Of a stretch of 64,000 nt of DNA, positions 37,480-47,148 are shown one piece after another (position 1 is the stretch's first letter; each line of letters starts with the position of its first letter). Position numbers and translations under genes: made by a program. This DNA comes from Chitinophagaceae bacterium (GTDB taxonomy: Bacteria; Bacteroidota; Bacteroidia; Chitinophagales; Chitinophagaceae): NCBI GenBank assembly GCA_017307755.1, contig JAFKGQ010000022.1:62001-126000 (forward strand), in the 5' to 3' direction. Under the pieces are notes generated by a model, which was given only the letters and a program-made list of their open reading frames with translations, did no database searches and had not been told where the DNA came from.

Positions 37480-37604
37480 GCCCGGTCACCGGGCTTGGGG
37501 GAATCTTTTGCCTATCCAGGACGGACCATAGGTCCGTCGGCCGAAGGCCAGATATTAGCGTATTGCGGGAGATGCGCTAATTTTCTGACAAGCGTATCTC
37601 CCGC
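37480..37604 (+). other. Cluster of hairpins in the fecR-susC leader
   Basis: Four consecutive inverted repeats lie in the 192-base gap. First, GCCCGGTCACCGGGC at 37480-37494. Second, GACGGACC/GGTCCGTC at 37520-37527 and 37531-37538 with a 3-base loop. Third, a short GGCC/GGCC at 37539-37549. Fourth, a 13-base stem at 37565-37577 and 37592-37604 with one G-T pair and a 14-base loop. None is followed by a T run, so they are not standard terminators. Possible mRNA processing or attenuation structures that set the SusC/FecR ratio, or a REP-like element. Confidence 0.6.
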
Positions 37605-37631
37605 ACATAATACCAAAATCAGCATTGCAAT

Positions 37632-40600
37632 ATGACACATCAATCGTTCAGCCCATTGCTTCCTGCTATGAAGTTAACTACCATCATTTTATTGGTGGCT
37701 TCCCTACAGCTCTCCGCCAGGGGGTTCAGCCAGGGTATCAGTATTTATGAACAAAGGGTCCCGATCAGCAAAGTCTTTGAAGACATCCGTAAACAGACGG
37801 GGTATACTTTTGTTTATGCGGAATCGATCCTGGCGGGTGCAAAAGCCGTCTCTATAAATGTGCATGATGCTACACTGGAAGAGACGCTAAAGGCGTGCTT
37901 TTATGGTCAGCCATTCACCTACTTTATTATGGAACGTACGATCGTGGTCAAACCCAGGGAAGGGGCTGATGGGAATGCCGTCGATACCGTCCCCGGGATG
38001 CATTATATCGAGATCAAGGGTAAGGTCACCGATAGTCTCGGCAGACCGTTGGCAGGAGCGTCCGTAGCTGTAAAGCGGCTCCGTAAGGGGACAACAACCG
38101 ATGCGGAAGGGAATTTTATCATCCAGGTAAAAGACGAACGGTCGGTGTTAGTTTTTAGTATGATCGGATTTGGTGAGCGGGAGGTTTCCGTCGGCAGGCT
38201 CAGACAGCTTACAGTGGCGTTAAGCGAAGCAACCGCGGACCTTAGCGATGTGGTGGTCACCGGGTATCAAAACCAATCCAGGAAGTTCAGCGGCAGCTCC
38301 ACGGCCGTGGTCGATATTAAAAACGTGGCAATTCAGCCGGTGGCTTCATTCGATCAGCTGTTGCAGGGACAAGCGCCGGGATTGAATATAAAGACAGGCA
38401 GCGGTCAGCCGGGGAGAGCTTCCGATGTGGTGATAAGAGGTAAGGGATCTATCAACGGATCCACCGATCCGTTGTATATCGTCGACGGCATCCAGCTGCA
38501 GGCAAGGGATTTCCAGTCCATGAACCCATTGGATTTTGAGAGCGTCACTATTCTGAAAGACGGGGCTTCCGCCGGTCTGTATGGGTCACGCGGCGCCAAT
38601 GGCGTTATCGTAGTCACAACCAAAAAAGGACGGGAAGGTCAAATGGTCGTCTCCTACACCGGACAGGCAGGTTTTTCAAAACTGCCGCCCAGCAAGCTGA
38701 AAATGATGAACGGTCCACAGCATGTCGACTTTGAAATGAATCTTGCAGGCAACCCCTATGGCTGGACGCCTGCCCAGGCAGACAGCCTCAGAAAAATAAA
38801 TTTTGACTGGATAGATGCCCTGTTCAGATCCGCCCGTATGCAGGAACATCAGCTGTCCTTCAGTGGAGGGAACAGCAAGACAAAATACTTCAGCTCACTA
38901 TCCTACCTGGACCAGGACGGGATCTTACTGAATACAAACCTGCGGAGATATACCGGCCGGTTCAACATAGAACATACCCTGAATAATTTTAAGTTCGGCA
39001 CCAATATAGCAGGTGGGTGGAGCAAATTTAAGAACGTCAAGGAGGGGAACGAGAACTTTACCCCCCTGAATACCATCCTATGGGCCTTGCCTTATGAAGT
39101 GCCTTATACGTCCACCGGACAGTACACGGTAAGTATCCAGGGAGTAGGCAACTGGACAAACCCTTTTGAAGAGGTCAACAGGAATATGGGACATACCTAT
39201 TATACCAAGGCCTATGGCAACGGGTTTGTGGAATATAAATTCCCCATGGTGCGGCAACTGACCTGGCGGACAAATATCGGTGGGGATTATACGCAGACCG
39301 AACTCTTCAATATCGTCAACAACGGCACGCAGGGAGCCCAGCATGACGGCCAGGTGACATCCCCTATGTACGGTCAGGGGAATTTAGACCAGGAATTTAC
39401 CAAGCAATTCCGCTATACGATCACCAATTCACTATCCTACAAACATACTTTTGGCGCGGACGGCGAGCATGATCTCAGCGCATCGATCTATCATGAAACT
39501 GTGCGAACCCAGGCTTCCGGCTTCGGCTATCAGGCATTTGGATTGTTGAACCCCTATCCCAATGCAGCCGGGCTGGTAGCCGGAACTACTACCAATGGGT
39601 ATATCCCCATCATTAAAAACATCGTTTATACGCCTGATTATGGCATCGTCTCCTTTTTTGGGATCGTCGATTATGTGTATAAGCGTAAATTGATCCTGGG
39701 AGGTTCTATAAGAAGGGACGGTTCTTCCAGGCTGTCCCCGGATAACCGATGGGTGAATTATGGAGGGATCAGCGGTGCTTATATCCTGTCCGAAGAAAAG
39801 TTCCTGAAAACGAACCCTGTCATCAGCCTGCTGAAAGTAAAAGCCAGCTATGGTACTGTCGGTAACCAGGAAGGGATCGGCGATTTCCCTTATTTGCAGC
39901 AGTATGCTTCCGGTACATTCGGAGGCGGCCCTTCCCTGGGCTTATCGGCTTTTGGCAACAAAGACCTGAAATGGGAAACCCGGACCACTTTTAACACCGG
40001 CATCGAGCTGGGTTTATTCAGGAACCGTATCACCGCCAACCTGGAGTATTACAATTCGGTTACGAATAACCTCTTTTTCAGTCTGACCGCCCCTGCTACC
40101 AGTGGAGGGCCCAACGGAGCGCAGGGCCAGGTGCTTGGCAATGCCGGGAGTATGCGCAACCGCGGTTTTGAAGCAGGCGTGAGTCTTGCCGTGATCCGCA
40201 ATAAAGACATCGACTGGAACATCAGGGCCAACTACAGTCTGAACAGGAATGTCATCTTATCCCTGCCTTCGGGCCAACAGTACCAATTATATCACAAGTA
40301 TCAGATCTTACAGGTGGGTAAGCCATTCAATAGCTTCTACCTCGACCGTTTCCTGGGTGTTGACCCGCAAACCGGCAGCGCCATGTATCTAAAGGCAGAC
40401 GGGAAAACCATTACCCATACCTACGATCCTAACGATCGTGTCACGCTTGGCACCAGCGATGCGCCATTCAACGGTGGGGTCGGCAGCGACTTCAGGTACA
40501 AATCCTTCAACCTGAATTTTTTCTGGGTTTACTCTTATGGGAACTCTGTGTATAATTATGCCAGAACGCAGGTGGAGATCCCCGGCTATTCCAGCGCCGG

Positions 40601-40958
40601 CTTTTCCGTCAACGGTCTGAAAGCCTGGACAAAGCCCCAGCAGGTCACCGACTTCCCTAGTATGAACGATCCTTTCAAACAGAATACGACCCGGTACCTG
40701 GAGAATGACAATTTCTGGCGACTGCGCAACGTCATGCTTTCCTACAGTCTGCCCCAAAACTATTGCAGATGGCTAAAGATAAACTCATTCCGGGTCTTCG
40801 TCCAGGGGCAGAACCTGCTTACCTTCTTTAAATTGCAGGCCTTTGACCCGGAAGTGTCCTCCGGCAACAGCAGCACCCCCAGTTCCAATGCCGACATTAC
40901 CGGGGCTCAATATCCTCCGTTGCGGTCCTATTCCTTTGGCGCCACTATAAATTTCTAA
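37632..40958 (+). CDS. SusC-type TonB-dependent transducer with STN domain
   Basis: 1108 residues; an internal ATG at 37668 would give a shorter signal peptide (MKLTTIILLVASLQLSARGFSQ) and is an alternative start. After the signal comes an STN domain at about 40-115 (VPISKVFEDIRKQTGYTFVY, ISINVHDATLEETL-type strands), which receives or delivers the FecR signal, then a carboxypeptidase-regulatory-like domain (IEIKGKVTDSLGRPLAGASV), the plug (LLQGQAPGLNIKTGSGQPG, PLYIVDGIQLQ, ILKDGASAGLYGSRGANG) and the barrel. With the preceding sigma and FecR genes it forms a complete trans-envelope regulatory import system. Confidence 0.95.
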   Translation: MTHQSFSPLLPAMKLTTIILLVASLQLSARGFSQGISIYEQRVPISKVFEDIRKQTGYTFVYAESILAGAKAVSINVHDATLEETLKACFYGQPFTYFIMERTIVVKPREGADGNAVDTVPGMHYIEIKGKVTDSLGRPLAGASVAVKRLRKGTTTDAEGNFIIQVKDERSVLVFSMIGFGEREVSVGRLRQLTVALSEATADLSDVVVTGYQNQSRKFSGSSTAVVDIKNVAIQPVASFDQLLQGQAPGLNIKTGSGQPGRASDVVIRGKGSINGSTDPLYIVDGIQLQARDFQSMNPLDFESVTILKDGASAGLYGSRGANGVIVVTTKKGREGQMVVSYTGQAGFSKLPPSKLKMMNGPQHVDFEMNLAGNPYGWTPAQADSLRKINFDWIDALFRSARMQEHQLSFSGGNSKTKYFSSLSYLDQDGILLNTNLRRYTGRFNIEHTLNNFKFGTNIAGGWSKFKNVKEGNENFTPLNTILWALPYEVPYTSTGQYTVSIQGVGNWTNPFEEVNRNMGHTYYTKAYGNGFVEYKFPMVRQLTWRTNIGGDYTQTELFNIVNNGTQGAQHDGQVTSPMYGQGNLDQEFTKQFRYTITNSLSYKHTFGADGEHDLSASIYHETVRTQASGFGYQAFGLLNPYPNAAGLVAGTTTNGYIPIIKNIVYTPDYGIVSFFGIVDYVYKRKLILGGSIRRDGSSRLSPDNRWVNYGGISGAYILSEEKFLKTNPVISLLKVKASYGTVGNQEGIGDFPYLQQYASGTFGGGPSLGLSAFGNKDLKWETRTTFNTGIELGLFRNRITANLEYYNSVTNNLFFSLTAPATSGGPNGAQGQVLGNAGSMRNRGFEAGVSLAVIRNKDIDWNIRANYSLNRNVILSLPSGQQYQLYHKYQILQVGKPFNSFYLDRFLGVDPQTGSAMYLKADGKTITHTYDPNDRVTLGTSDAPFNGGVGSDFRYKSFNLNFFWVYSYGNSVYNYARTQVEIPGYSSAGFSVNGLKAWTKPQQVTDFPSMNDPFKQNTTRYLENDNFWRLRNVMLSYSLPQNYCRWLKINSFRVFVQGQNLLTFFKLQAFDPEVSSGNSSTPSSNADITGAQYPPLRSYSFGATINF

Positions 40959-40978
40959 TCCGCTAAAACATCCTTTTC

Positions 40979-42403
40979 ATGTTACAACGATCTGTTATAA
41001 AGTTTTCGATGACTGCCATCGTCTGTGCCTTATTTTTAAGCGCCTGTATAAAGAGCCTGGATACGGCGCCGCAGACGATCCAGACCGACATCAATACCTT
41101 TAGTGATCTGACGGCCGCGCAGGCCGGCGCCTATGGCGATCTGCAAAACAACAGGTACTATGGCGGCAGCGGGGGCGCTCCCATGGCCTGGAGCAGCCTC
41201 CCTGATATTATGGGTGATGACTTTGTAGAAGCTTACGAATCGCTGGGCGAATGGGACAATATGACGAGATGGACGTATTCGGCCGATGACCCTATCATCA
41301 GTGGGGCATTCTCGCAAGCCTATGTCGTCATCAGCGCGGCAAATAATGTGATCCAGCATTGTAAAGGGTACCAGTCGGGAAGCACAACTGCCGCAGCCTT
41401 TCAATTGGAGGCACAGGCGAGGGCGTTGAGGGCGCACTGCCACTTCGATCTGCTGCGTTATTTTGCCGGGTCTTATCAGCGCAATTCAGATAGCCTTGGG
41501 GTGCCCTACGTCACTGTCTTCAGCCCCGACAATCCGCTGGCGGCCAAGCCTTCCCGGATCTCTGTAAAAAATTGTTACGACAGCATCTACAATGACCTTA
41601 ACCGTGCGCTGGCCATCTATCGCGGGTATGGCGACATCGACAATCCCAAGCGCTTCTTTATCGACTCCACCTGTATACATGCCATGCTGGCAAGGATCGG
41701 TCTTTACAACGGCGGGTATGCCCAGGCTGCGGCAGACGCGTCAGTGGTCATCGGGAGACTCCCGCTTGCGGGTACCATCGACTACCCGCAGATATGGCTG
41801 GACAATTCCATTTCGGAGATCGTCTGGCAAATCCCCAACGACCAGACCATGCGTCCCGGCGTCTGCAACAATGGCCTCCATGCATCGTATCGTGTCGCCA
41901 GTGAAATGCGCGATCTGATCTATTCCGCTGCCGGCGGTATCCGGAGCGACACCAATGTTATCCGGCGGGGTATCCCCGGGATGAGCAATATAAGCCGGAC
42001 CCTGCTCTGGAAATATATCGGCACCCGGAATTTCAAAGTCTACCGCACGAGCGAAATGTTACTTATCCGGGCTGAATGTAAGTACCGTCTGTCTCCCGGA
42101 ACAGGGCTGGATGATCTGAATACGTTGCGTGCCGCCCGGGGCGTTGCGGCAGGGGGGGAGACAGGGAACGATATCTTCAGCGCCATTTTTACCGAGCGCC
42201 GGCTGGAACTTATTGGAGAAGGACACCGTTGGTTTGATATCCGACGGACGAGCAGGAATGTTGTCCGGGATGAATGCGGCAGCGCAGGCGGCTCTCCTTC
42301 CAATACATGTTCGGTAGGCCCTGATTCCCGCAGCTGGATCTGGCCGATACCTTTCAACGAGATCAAGCTTAATAACAGTCTGGCACAAAATCCGGGCTAT
42401 TAA
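40979..42403 (+). CDS. SusD/RagB-family nutrient-binding lipoprotein
   Basis: 474 residues; lipobox LSAC (Cys23) then IKSLDTAPQT. SusD body with QLEAQARALRAHCHFDLLRYFAG, a YRTSEMLLIRAECKYRL helix and FTERRLELIGEGHRWFDIRRT, followed by the WIWPIPFNEI ending typical of RagB. 20 bases after the STN-type SusC; its binding partner. No further accessory gene follows, so this operon carries only signalling and uptake functions. Confidence 0.94.
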   Translation: MLQRSVIKFSMTAIVCALFLSACIKSLDTAPQTIQTDINTFSDLTAAQAGAYGDLQNNRYYGGSGGAPMAWSSLPDIMGDDFVEAYESLGEWDNMTRWTYSADDPIISGAFSQAYVVISAANNVIQHCKGYQSGSTTAAAFQLEAQARALRAHCHFDLLRYFAGSYQRNSDSLGVPYVTVFSPDNPLAAKPSRISVKNCYDSIYNDLNRALAIYRGYGDIDNPKRFFIDSTCIHAMLARIGLYNGGYAQAAADASVVIGRLPLAGTIDYPQIWLDNSISEIVWQIPNDQTMRPGVCNNGLHASYRVASEMRDLIYSAAGGIRSDTNVIRRGIPGMSNISRTLLWKYIGTRNFKVYRTSEMLLIRAECKYRLSPGTGLDDLNTLRAARGVAAGGETGNDIFSAIFTERRLELIGEGHRWFDIRRTSRNVVRDECGSAGGSPSNTCSVGPDSRSWIWPIPFNEIKLNNSLAQNPGY

Positions 42404-42466
42404 ACGATTAAATATGTAACCCTTTGCCTATCTTAGCGGATCGAAAAAATCAGATATTCCAGGTTT

Positions 42467-43360
42467 ATGACAAAGACCCGCTCGATCCTGCCTGCCTTTA
42501 TCGCAGCAATTTTATCATTCACTGCCTGTGTCCCCACCAGTAAATTTAATGCCTGTCAAATGGCGTTGTCATCGGCAAGATACGACAGCACCCAACTGGC
42601 GAATAAGGTAAAGGACCTGCAATCTTCCCTTACACAAGCTAACCAGCTGTCAGGGGATCGTCAGCAACGTATTGACTCGTTGTTACACCAAATGGAGGAT
42701 GCGCATGCCCAGATAGCGTCGCTGAATAAGCAGATGGATGAGTTGAAGGGAAAGAACCGTGATCTGTCGGCGGAATCCGACAAGCGGATGTCGCTGCTGA
42801 GCAAGAGCAAACAGGACCTGGTCAACCAGCAGGCCAAGCTGGCGCATTTACAGGAGCTGATGGATGCGCAGAAAAAAGCCATCGAGGCTATCAGGAAAAA
42901 AATGACGGACGCATTGGTGGGCTTTAAATCAGATGAGCTATCCGTTGCGATCAAGAATGGGAAGGTCTATGTGAGCCTGCAGGAGAACCTGCTCTTCCCT
43001 TCCGGCAGCGCAGTGGTCAATCCCAAGGGAAAAGTGGCGCTGGGGAAACTGGCGGAAGTCTTGAACCAGAATCCGGACATCACAGTCGATATCGAAGGGC
43101 ATACGGATTCTATTCCCATACGTGCCAAATACCAGGACAACTGGGACCTCAGCCTGGCGCGTTCAGCCTCTATTGTACGCATCCTGACCATCGATTATAA
43201 GGTGGACCCCAAGAGGGTCATCGCCTCGGGACATAGTCAGTACGACCCTGTACAGACAAACGGCACGCCAGAAGGAAGGGCGCAGAACAGGAGGACGGAT
43301 ATCATCCTTTCGCCCAAGCTGGATGAATTATACAGACTGCTGCAGACACCAGATATGTAG
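42467..43360 (+). CDS. OmpA-family peptidoglycan-binding lipoprotein with coiled coil
   Basis: 297 residues; lipobox FTAC (Cys21). A long coiled coil at about 35-150 (heptads in VKDLQSSLTQANQLSGDRQQ and following) precedes an OmpA C-terminal domain at about 170-290: LLFPSGSAVVNPKG, DIEGHTDSIPI, NWDLSLARSASIVRIL and GRAQNRRTDIIL, with the peptidoglycan-binding Asp/Arg positions kept. Tethers outer membrane to cell wall. Alone on its transcript as far as can be seen. Confidence 0.92.
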   Translation: MTKTRSILPAFIAAILSFTACVPTSKFNACQMALSSARYDSTQLANKVKDLQSSLTQANQLSGDRQQRIDSLLHQMEDAHAQIASLNKQMDELKGKNRDLSAESDKRMSLLSKSKQDLVNQQAKLAHLQELMDAQKKAIEAIRKKMTDALVGFKSDELSVAIKNGKVYVSLQENLLFPSGSAVVNPKGKVALGKLAEVLNQNPDITVDIEGHTDSIPIRAKYQDNWDLSLARSASIVRILTIDYKVDPKRVIASGHSQYDPVQTNGTPEGRAQNRRTDIILSPKLDELYRLLQTPDM

Positions 43361-43424
43361 CAGGGTTACTTTTTTTGCGCCTCCTTGTCCAATTTCTGCC
43401 CTCCCGGTCATTATTAAAGAAACA

Positions 43425-44261
43425 ATGACTATGGCAGAAGTTAAAAATCTTACATCCGCGCATGTATTGACCAGGGTATCCGGATCCCTCGCCGGGAAGA
43501 TCGCCTATTGGCTCTTTACCGCGCTTGTCGCCTGGGAAATGGCATTGGGGGCATACTGGGACCTGTTCCAGATACCCTATGTCAGGGATGTCTTTACACA
43601 TTTGCATCTCCCTTTCTATTTTCTCATCATCATGGGCATCTGGAAATTGCCCTGTGCCGTGGTATTGCTGATCCCCGGTTTTCTACGGATAAAGGAATGG
43701 GCTTACGCGGGCGCTTTTTTTACCTATGCAGGCGCGGCCGTATTACATCTCTCGGCAGGTGATGGGCCCGGTGGGTGGGCAGCCCCGGCTATATATGCGC
43801 TGTTTACCGTCGCCTCCTGGACATTGCGTCCGCCATCCCGCAGACTGGCCGTAGCCATTGGTTTCGAAGAACAGCATACAAAACCCAAAAAGAGCAAAAT
43901 GATCGGGTATTGGGTCGCTACCTCGGTATTGGCATTGGCAGTGATCTCGGGGGGCGTGTCGGAGTGGACGGATTATACATATACGATCAAAGGCATGCTT
44001 TCCCTGGGCTATCCGATCTATTTCACCCGGCTCCTGGGGACCTGGAAGATCGCCGGCGCCATCGTCCTGCTCGCTCCCCGCCTGCCGTTGGTCAAAGAAT
44101 GGGCCTATTTCGGCATCTTCCTTGATATGTCCGGGGCATTTATGACACATATAATTTGTCACAGCGCATCGTACCACCTGATCTGGACGGGCATTTTCTC
44201 AGTGATCACGGTCGTGTCATGGGCGCTCCGTCCTGATACGCGAAAGATTAACGATAAATAA
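43425..44261 (+). CDS. DoxX-like membrane protein with two tandem DoxX units
   Basis: 278 residues from ATG 43425 (43431 is an equally plausible start); frames further upstream overlap the OmpA gene. Two similar four-helix units: first about 22-125 (YWLFTALVAWEMALGAYWDLFQI, MGIWKLPCAVVLLIPGFLRIKEWAYAGAFF), second about 155-270 (YWVATSVLALAVISGGVSEW, LGTWKIAGAIVLLAPRLPLVKEWAYFGIFL). The (G)xWKxxxAxVLLxPxxxxxKEWAY signature in both shows an internal duplication, each half resembling a complete DoxX_2-type protein. Membrane protein of unknown role, possibly redox related. Followed after 9 bases by an NAD-dependent epimerase-type gene, presumably co-transcribed. Confidence 0.82.
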   Translation: MTMAEVKNLTSAHVLTRVSGSLAGKIAYWLFTALVAWEMALGAYWDLFQIPYVRDVFTHLHLPFYFLIIMGIWKLPCAVVLLIPGFLRIKEWAYAGAFFTYAGAAVLHLSAGDGPGGWAAPAIYALFTVASWTLRPPSRRLAVAIGFEEQHTKPKKSKMIGYWVATSVLALAVISGGVSEWTDYTYTIKGMLSLGYPIYFTRLLGTWKIAGAIVLLAPRLPLVKEWAYFGIFLDMSGAFMTHIICHSASYHLIWTGIFSVITVVSWALRPDTRKINDK

Positions 44262-44270
44262 ATATATACA

Positions 44271-45194
44271 ATGGACAATCTGAAACATGTAATTCTTGGA
44301 TCGAATGGTATTGTAGGTACCGAAGTACATAAAGCATTGCAGCGCTATTCCAACGATGTAAAACTGGTAAGCAGGACTAACCGGGCCCATCCGCAAACAC
44401 ATGTCGCAGACCTCACCGATCTCAGACAGACCATTGATGCGGTGAAGGGCTATGACGTAGTGTATCTGACGGCCGGCGTGACCTATTCGGCCAAATTATG
44501 GGCACAGTACTGGCCTGTCATCCTCGACAATGTGATTGATGCTACACTCGACACCGGCGCCCGTCTGGTATTTTTTGACAACGTCTATATGTATGGAAAA
44601 GTTGACGGCTGGATGACGGAAGATACTCCTTTCAACCCTATCACCAAAAAAGGAGAAGTAAGAGCCAGGCTGGCGCAAAAGATACTGGATGCCATTGCCT
44701 ATAAAGGCCTGACGGCATTGATCGCCAGGAGCGCCGACTTTTATGGGTACAGTAACCAGAGCATACCCCATCTGCTGGTGTTTGAAAGGATCAGTAAGAA
44801 CGAGAACCCCCTGGTCCTCTTAGACGCCGGGAAAAGACATTCCTTTACTTATACAAAAGACATCGGGACGTCCATCGCTTACCTGGCGCAGGAGGAGCGC
44901 AATTTCAACCAGACCTGGCACCTACCCACCGACAGGCACGTACTGAGGGCAGGAGATTTTGTCCGGCTGGCGGCAGCGGCCTTTGGCAAGGACACGTCTG
45001 CAGACGTCCTGACCCCCCAGATGCTGGATGCTATCGCGCAAAGTGACGAACTGATTGGGGAATACAGGGAAATGCTCTATCAAAATGAGATGGACTACCT
45101 GTTTAGTTCAGAGAAATATGAAGATGCGTTCAAGCACCCGCCTACACCGTATGCCGCCGGGGTTAAGGAATTGGTAAGCCTATACAGGAAGTAA
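44271..45194 (+). CDS. NAD-dependent epimerase/dehydratase-family protein
   Basis: 307 residues. Extended short-chain dehydrogenase fold with an N-terminal VILGSNGIVGTEVHKAL nucleotide-binding loop (a variant of GxxGxxG), DLTDLRQT, VVYLTAGV, then FFDNVYMYGK in place of the usual YxxxK region. Similar to atypical epimerases of the SDR superfamily in Bacteroidetes; substrate unknown. Immediately downstream of the DoxX gene. Confidence 0.82.
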   Translation: MDNLKHVILGSNGIVGTEVHKALQRYSNDVKLVSRTNRAHPQTHVADLTDLRQTIDAVKGYDVVYLTAGVTYSAKLWAQYWPVILDNVIDATLDTGARLVFFDNVYMYGKVDGWMTEDTPFNPITKKGEVRARLAQKILDAIAYKGLTALIARSADFYGYSNQSIPHLLVFERISKNENPLVLLDAGKRHSFTYTKDIGTSIAYLAQEERNFNQTWHLPTDRHVLRAGDFVRLAAAAFGKDTSADVLTPQMLDAIAQSDELIGEYREMLYQNEMDYLFSSEKYEDAFKHPPTPYAAGVKELVSLYRK

Positions 45195-45212
45195 TGATCT
45201 TTGTTCCGGAGG

Positions 45213-46067
45213 TTATCCGACACTGTTCTTTCTGAATGCGGAAGGGCTCAACCCTTTATGTTTTTTAAAGACCCTGTTCAGATGGCTTTCATCCGTGAAT
45301 CCCAACTCGTTCACGATCTCACTCATCCGCATGTTACTGTATTGTAAACGTGTCTCCACCAGTTTCAGCTTATAACCCGTAATGTATTGCTGCAGGCTCT
45401 CTCCCGTGTGTTTTCTGAAATATTCGTGTATATAGCTGGGCGAGATGTTGAACCGGGTGGCTATCACTTCCGCCTTCAGGCTTTCCGGGGTATAAATATG
45501 CTCATGGATATATTGGATGATCTCCGTGGAATGATCTTTTCTGACAGTGGTATTCCCTGCGTTGATCAGCCAGATATTCCTGGCGACAATCGTTATAATG
45601 GTATTGACGAGCTGCTGGACTACTTCCCGCTGGAATTCCTGCCGGCTGATGTATTCCCTGATCATGGCGTCTACCAGGGCAGTGACCAGCGGCTTGTCAT
45701 CCCTGTTCTGTAAGATACAGCCAGGCAGATGATAATTGCTTTGCAGGATATATTCGAGCTTCTGTATCCAATCTCCCAGGTTGCTGTGGAGATTTTTTAC
45801 TTTCTGTGCTTTGAGGTAAATGTCGTTAAATCGGATGAATAGAAATGAAGTCAGCTCCCTAACCTGGAAGGAATGTACATGCTGCGGCAATAACAAAAAG
45901 AGCGTCCCCTTCTCATATTCAAATTTGTTTTCCCCGGTGGAATGGGTTCCCGACCCTTTTACGATGTATACCAGTTCAAAAAAGGTATTCTTATGGTCCC
46001 CCACGGGACATTCATAGAGCTCTTTGTACTCTATCTCGTATGGTTCGAAGAGGTTGTGGATATACAT
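45213..46067 (-). CDS. AraC-family transcriptional regulator
   Basis: 284 residues from ATG 46067; the open frame extends 32 codons further upstream, but the regulatory domain begins here (MYIHNLFEPYEIEYKEL). Cupin-like sensor (FFELVYIVKGSGTHS, FLLLPQHVHSF), then helix-turn-helix pair (ATRFNISPSYIHEYFRKH, MSEIVNELGFTDESHLNRVFKKH, LSPSAFRKN). Divergent from the quinone-oxidoreductase-type gene across 86 bases, and so its probable regulator. Confidence 0.9.
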   Translation of the reverse strand: MYIHNLFEPYEIEYKELYECPVGDHKNTFFELVYIVKGSGTHSTGENKFEYEKGTLFLLLPQHVHSFQVRELTSFLFIRFNDIYLKAQKVKNLHSNLGDWIQKLEYILQSNYHLPGCILQNRDDKPLVTALVDAMIREYISRQEFQREVVQQLVNTIITIVARNIWLINAGNTTVRKDHSTEIIQYIHEHIYTPESLKAEVIATRFNISPSYIHEYFRKHTGESLQQYITGYKLKLVETRLQYSNMRMSEIVNELGFTDESHLNRVFKKHKGLSPSAFRKNSVG

Positions 46068-46153
46068 ACCCCCAAATGTACATAAACAACCTCGGATTGT
46101 ACAAGTAAAATGGGATGTTCCGTGGGAGATTTGTCTCATCAAAAATGATATCA

Positions 46154-47110
46154 ATGAAAGCAATCGTGTTAAAAACCCCCGGCGGGGTAGAAAACCTGGT
46201 ATTGGAAGATATAGCCGTCCCGGTCCTAAAAGAGGACGAAGTATTGGTGAAAGTAAAAGCCATCAGTATAAACCCCGTGGATGCGACACTGCGCAAAAAT
46301 GACGATTTTCTTCGACTGGTCTTGCACCTGGAAAGAGATCATAAGCCTGTGATCCTGGGGTGGGATATTTCGGGGGTGGTGGAACAGACGGGCAAGGCCG
46401 TCACCCAATTCCGTAAAGGGGATGAAGTATTCGGCATGGTGAATTTCACCGGGCATGGCAAGGCTTATGCGGAATATGTGGCGGCCCCGGAAAGCCACCT
46501 GGCGTTAAAGCCGGCTTCGATATCTCATGAGGAAGCCGCCGCAGCGACCCTTGCGCCTTTGACCGCGTGGCAGACGCTGGTACACCTGGCGGGTGTAACG
46601 GCGGGCGATAAGGTTCTGATCCACTCGGCCGCCGGCGGGGTAGGGCATTATGCCGTACAGATAGCCAAGCACCTGGGGGCCTATGTGATAGGTACCTCTT
46701 CTGCTGCCAACAAAGATTTTATCCTAGAGCTCGGCGCCGACGAGCACATCGATTATTCGAAACAACGTTTTGAAGAGCTGGTGAAAGACGCAGATCTTGT
46801 GGTGGATAGTGTAAGAGATGCATCCCACCTGGAACGCTCGCTGCAGTCGGTGAAGAACCGGGGGAAACTGATCAGTCTCGTGATGTTCCCTGACGAGCGG
46901 GTTTCCAGGATAGCGCTGATGAGCAGAAAATTTCTGTACAGAATGGAAGTGGCGTCAGACGGAAAGGATATGCAGGCGATCGCCGGGCTGCTGGAAAAAG
47001 GGCATCTTCGCTCTCATATCTCAAAGACCTTTGGTTTTGATGAGATGCGGCAGGCGCATCAGCTGATAGAGAGCGGGCACACGAGGGGAAAGATCGTGCT
47101 GACCGTGTAA
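46154..47110 (+). CDS. Zinc-independent NADP-dependent alcohol dehydrogenase / quinone oxidoreductase family protein
   Basis: 318 residues from ATG 46154 (MKAIVLKTPGGVENL, the normal start of the family). MDR-superfamily protein with GroES-like N-terminal half (VKVKAISINPVDATLR, GWDISGVVEQTG, VFGMVNFTG) and Rossmann half (VLIHSAAGGVGHYAVQIAKHLGAYVIGTSSAAN). No structural zinc cysteines, as expected for QOR-type reductases. Probably reduces quinones or enones and is induced by the divergent AraC protein. Confidence 0.9.
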   Translation: MKAIVLKTPGGVENLVLEDIAVPVLKEDEVLVKVKAISINPVDATLRKNDDFLRLVLHLERDHKPVILGWDISGVVEQTGKAVTQFRKGDEVFGMVNFTGHGKAYAEYVAAPESHLALKPASISHEEAAAATLAPLTAWQTLVHLAGVTAGDKVLIHSAAGGVGHYAVQIAKHLGAYVIGTSSAANKDFILELGADEHIDYSKQRFEELVKDADLVVDSVRDASHLERSLQSVKNRGKLISLVMFPDERVSRIALMSRKFLYRMEVASDGKDMQAIAGLLEKGHLRSHISKTFGFDEMRQAHQLIESGHTRGKIVLTV

Positions 47111-47120
47111 GAGGATAGAG

Positions 47121-47148
47121 CCGCCGGGGAGTTACACTTCTCCGGCGG
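47121..47148 (+). terminator. GC-rich hairpin between convergent genes
   Basis: CCGCCGGGGAG at 47121-47131 pairs with CTTCTCCGGCGG at 47137-47148 through 11 pairs including two G-T. It begins 11 bases after the oxidoreductase stop and overlaps the last codons of the convergent VOC gene. The following plus-strand sequence (TTGAATTATAAAA) lacks a proper T run, so termination is likely but not strong. Confidence 0.45.
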
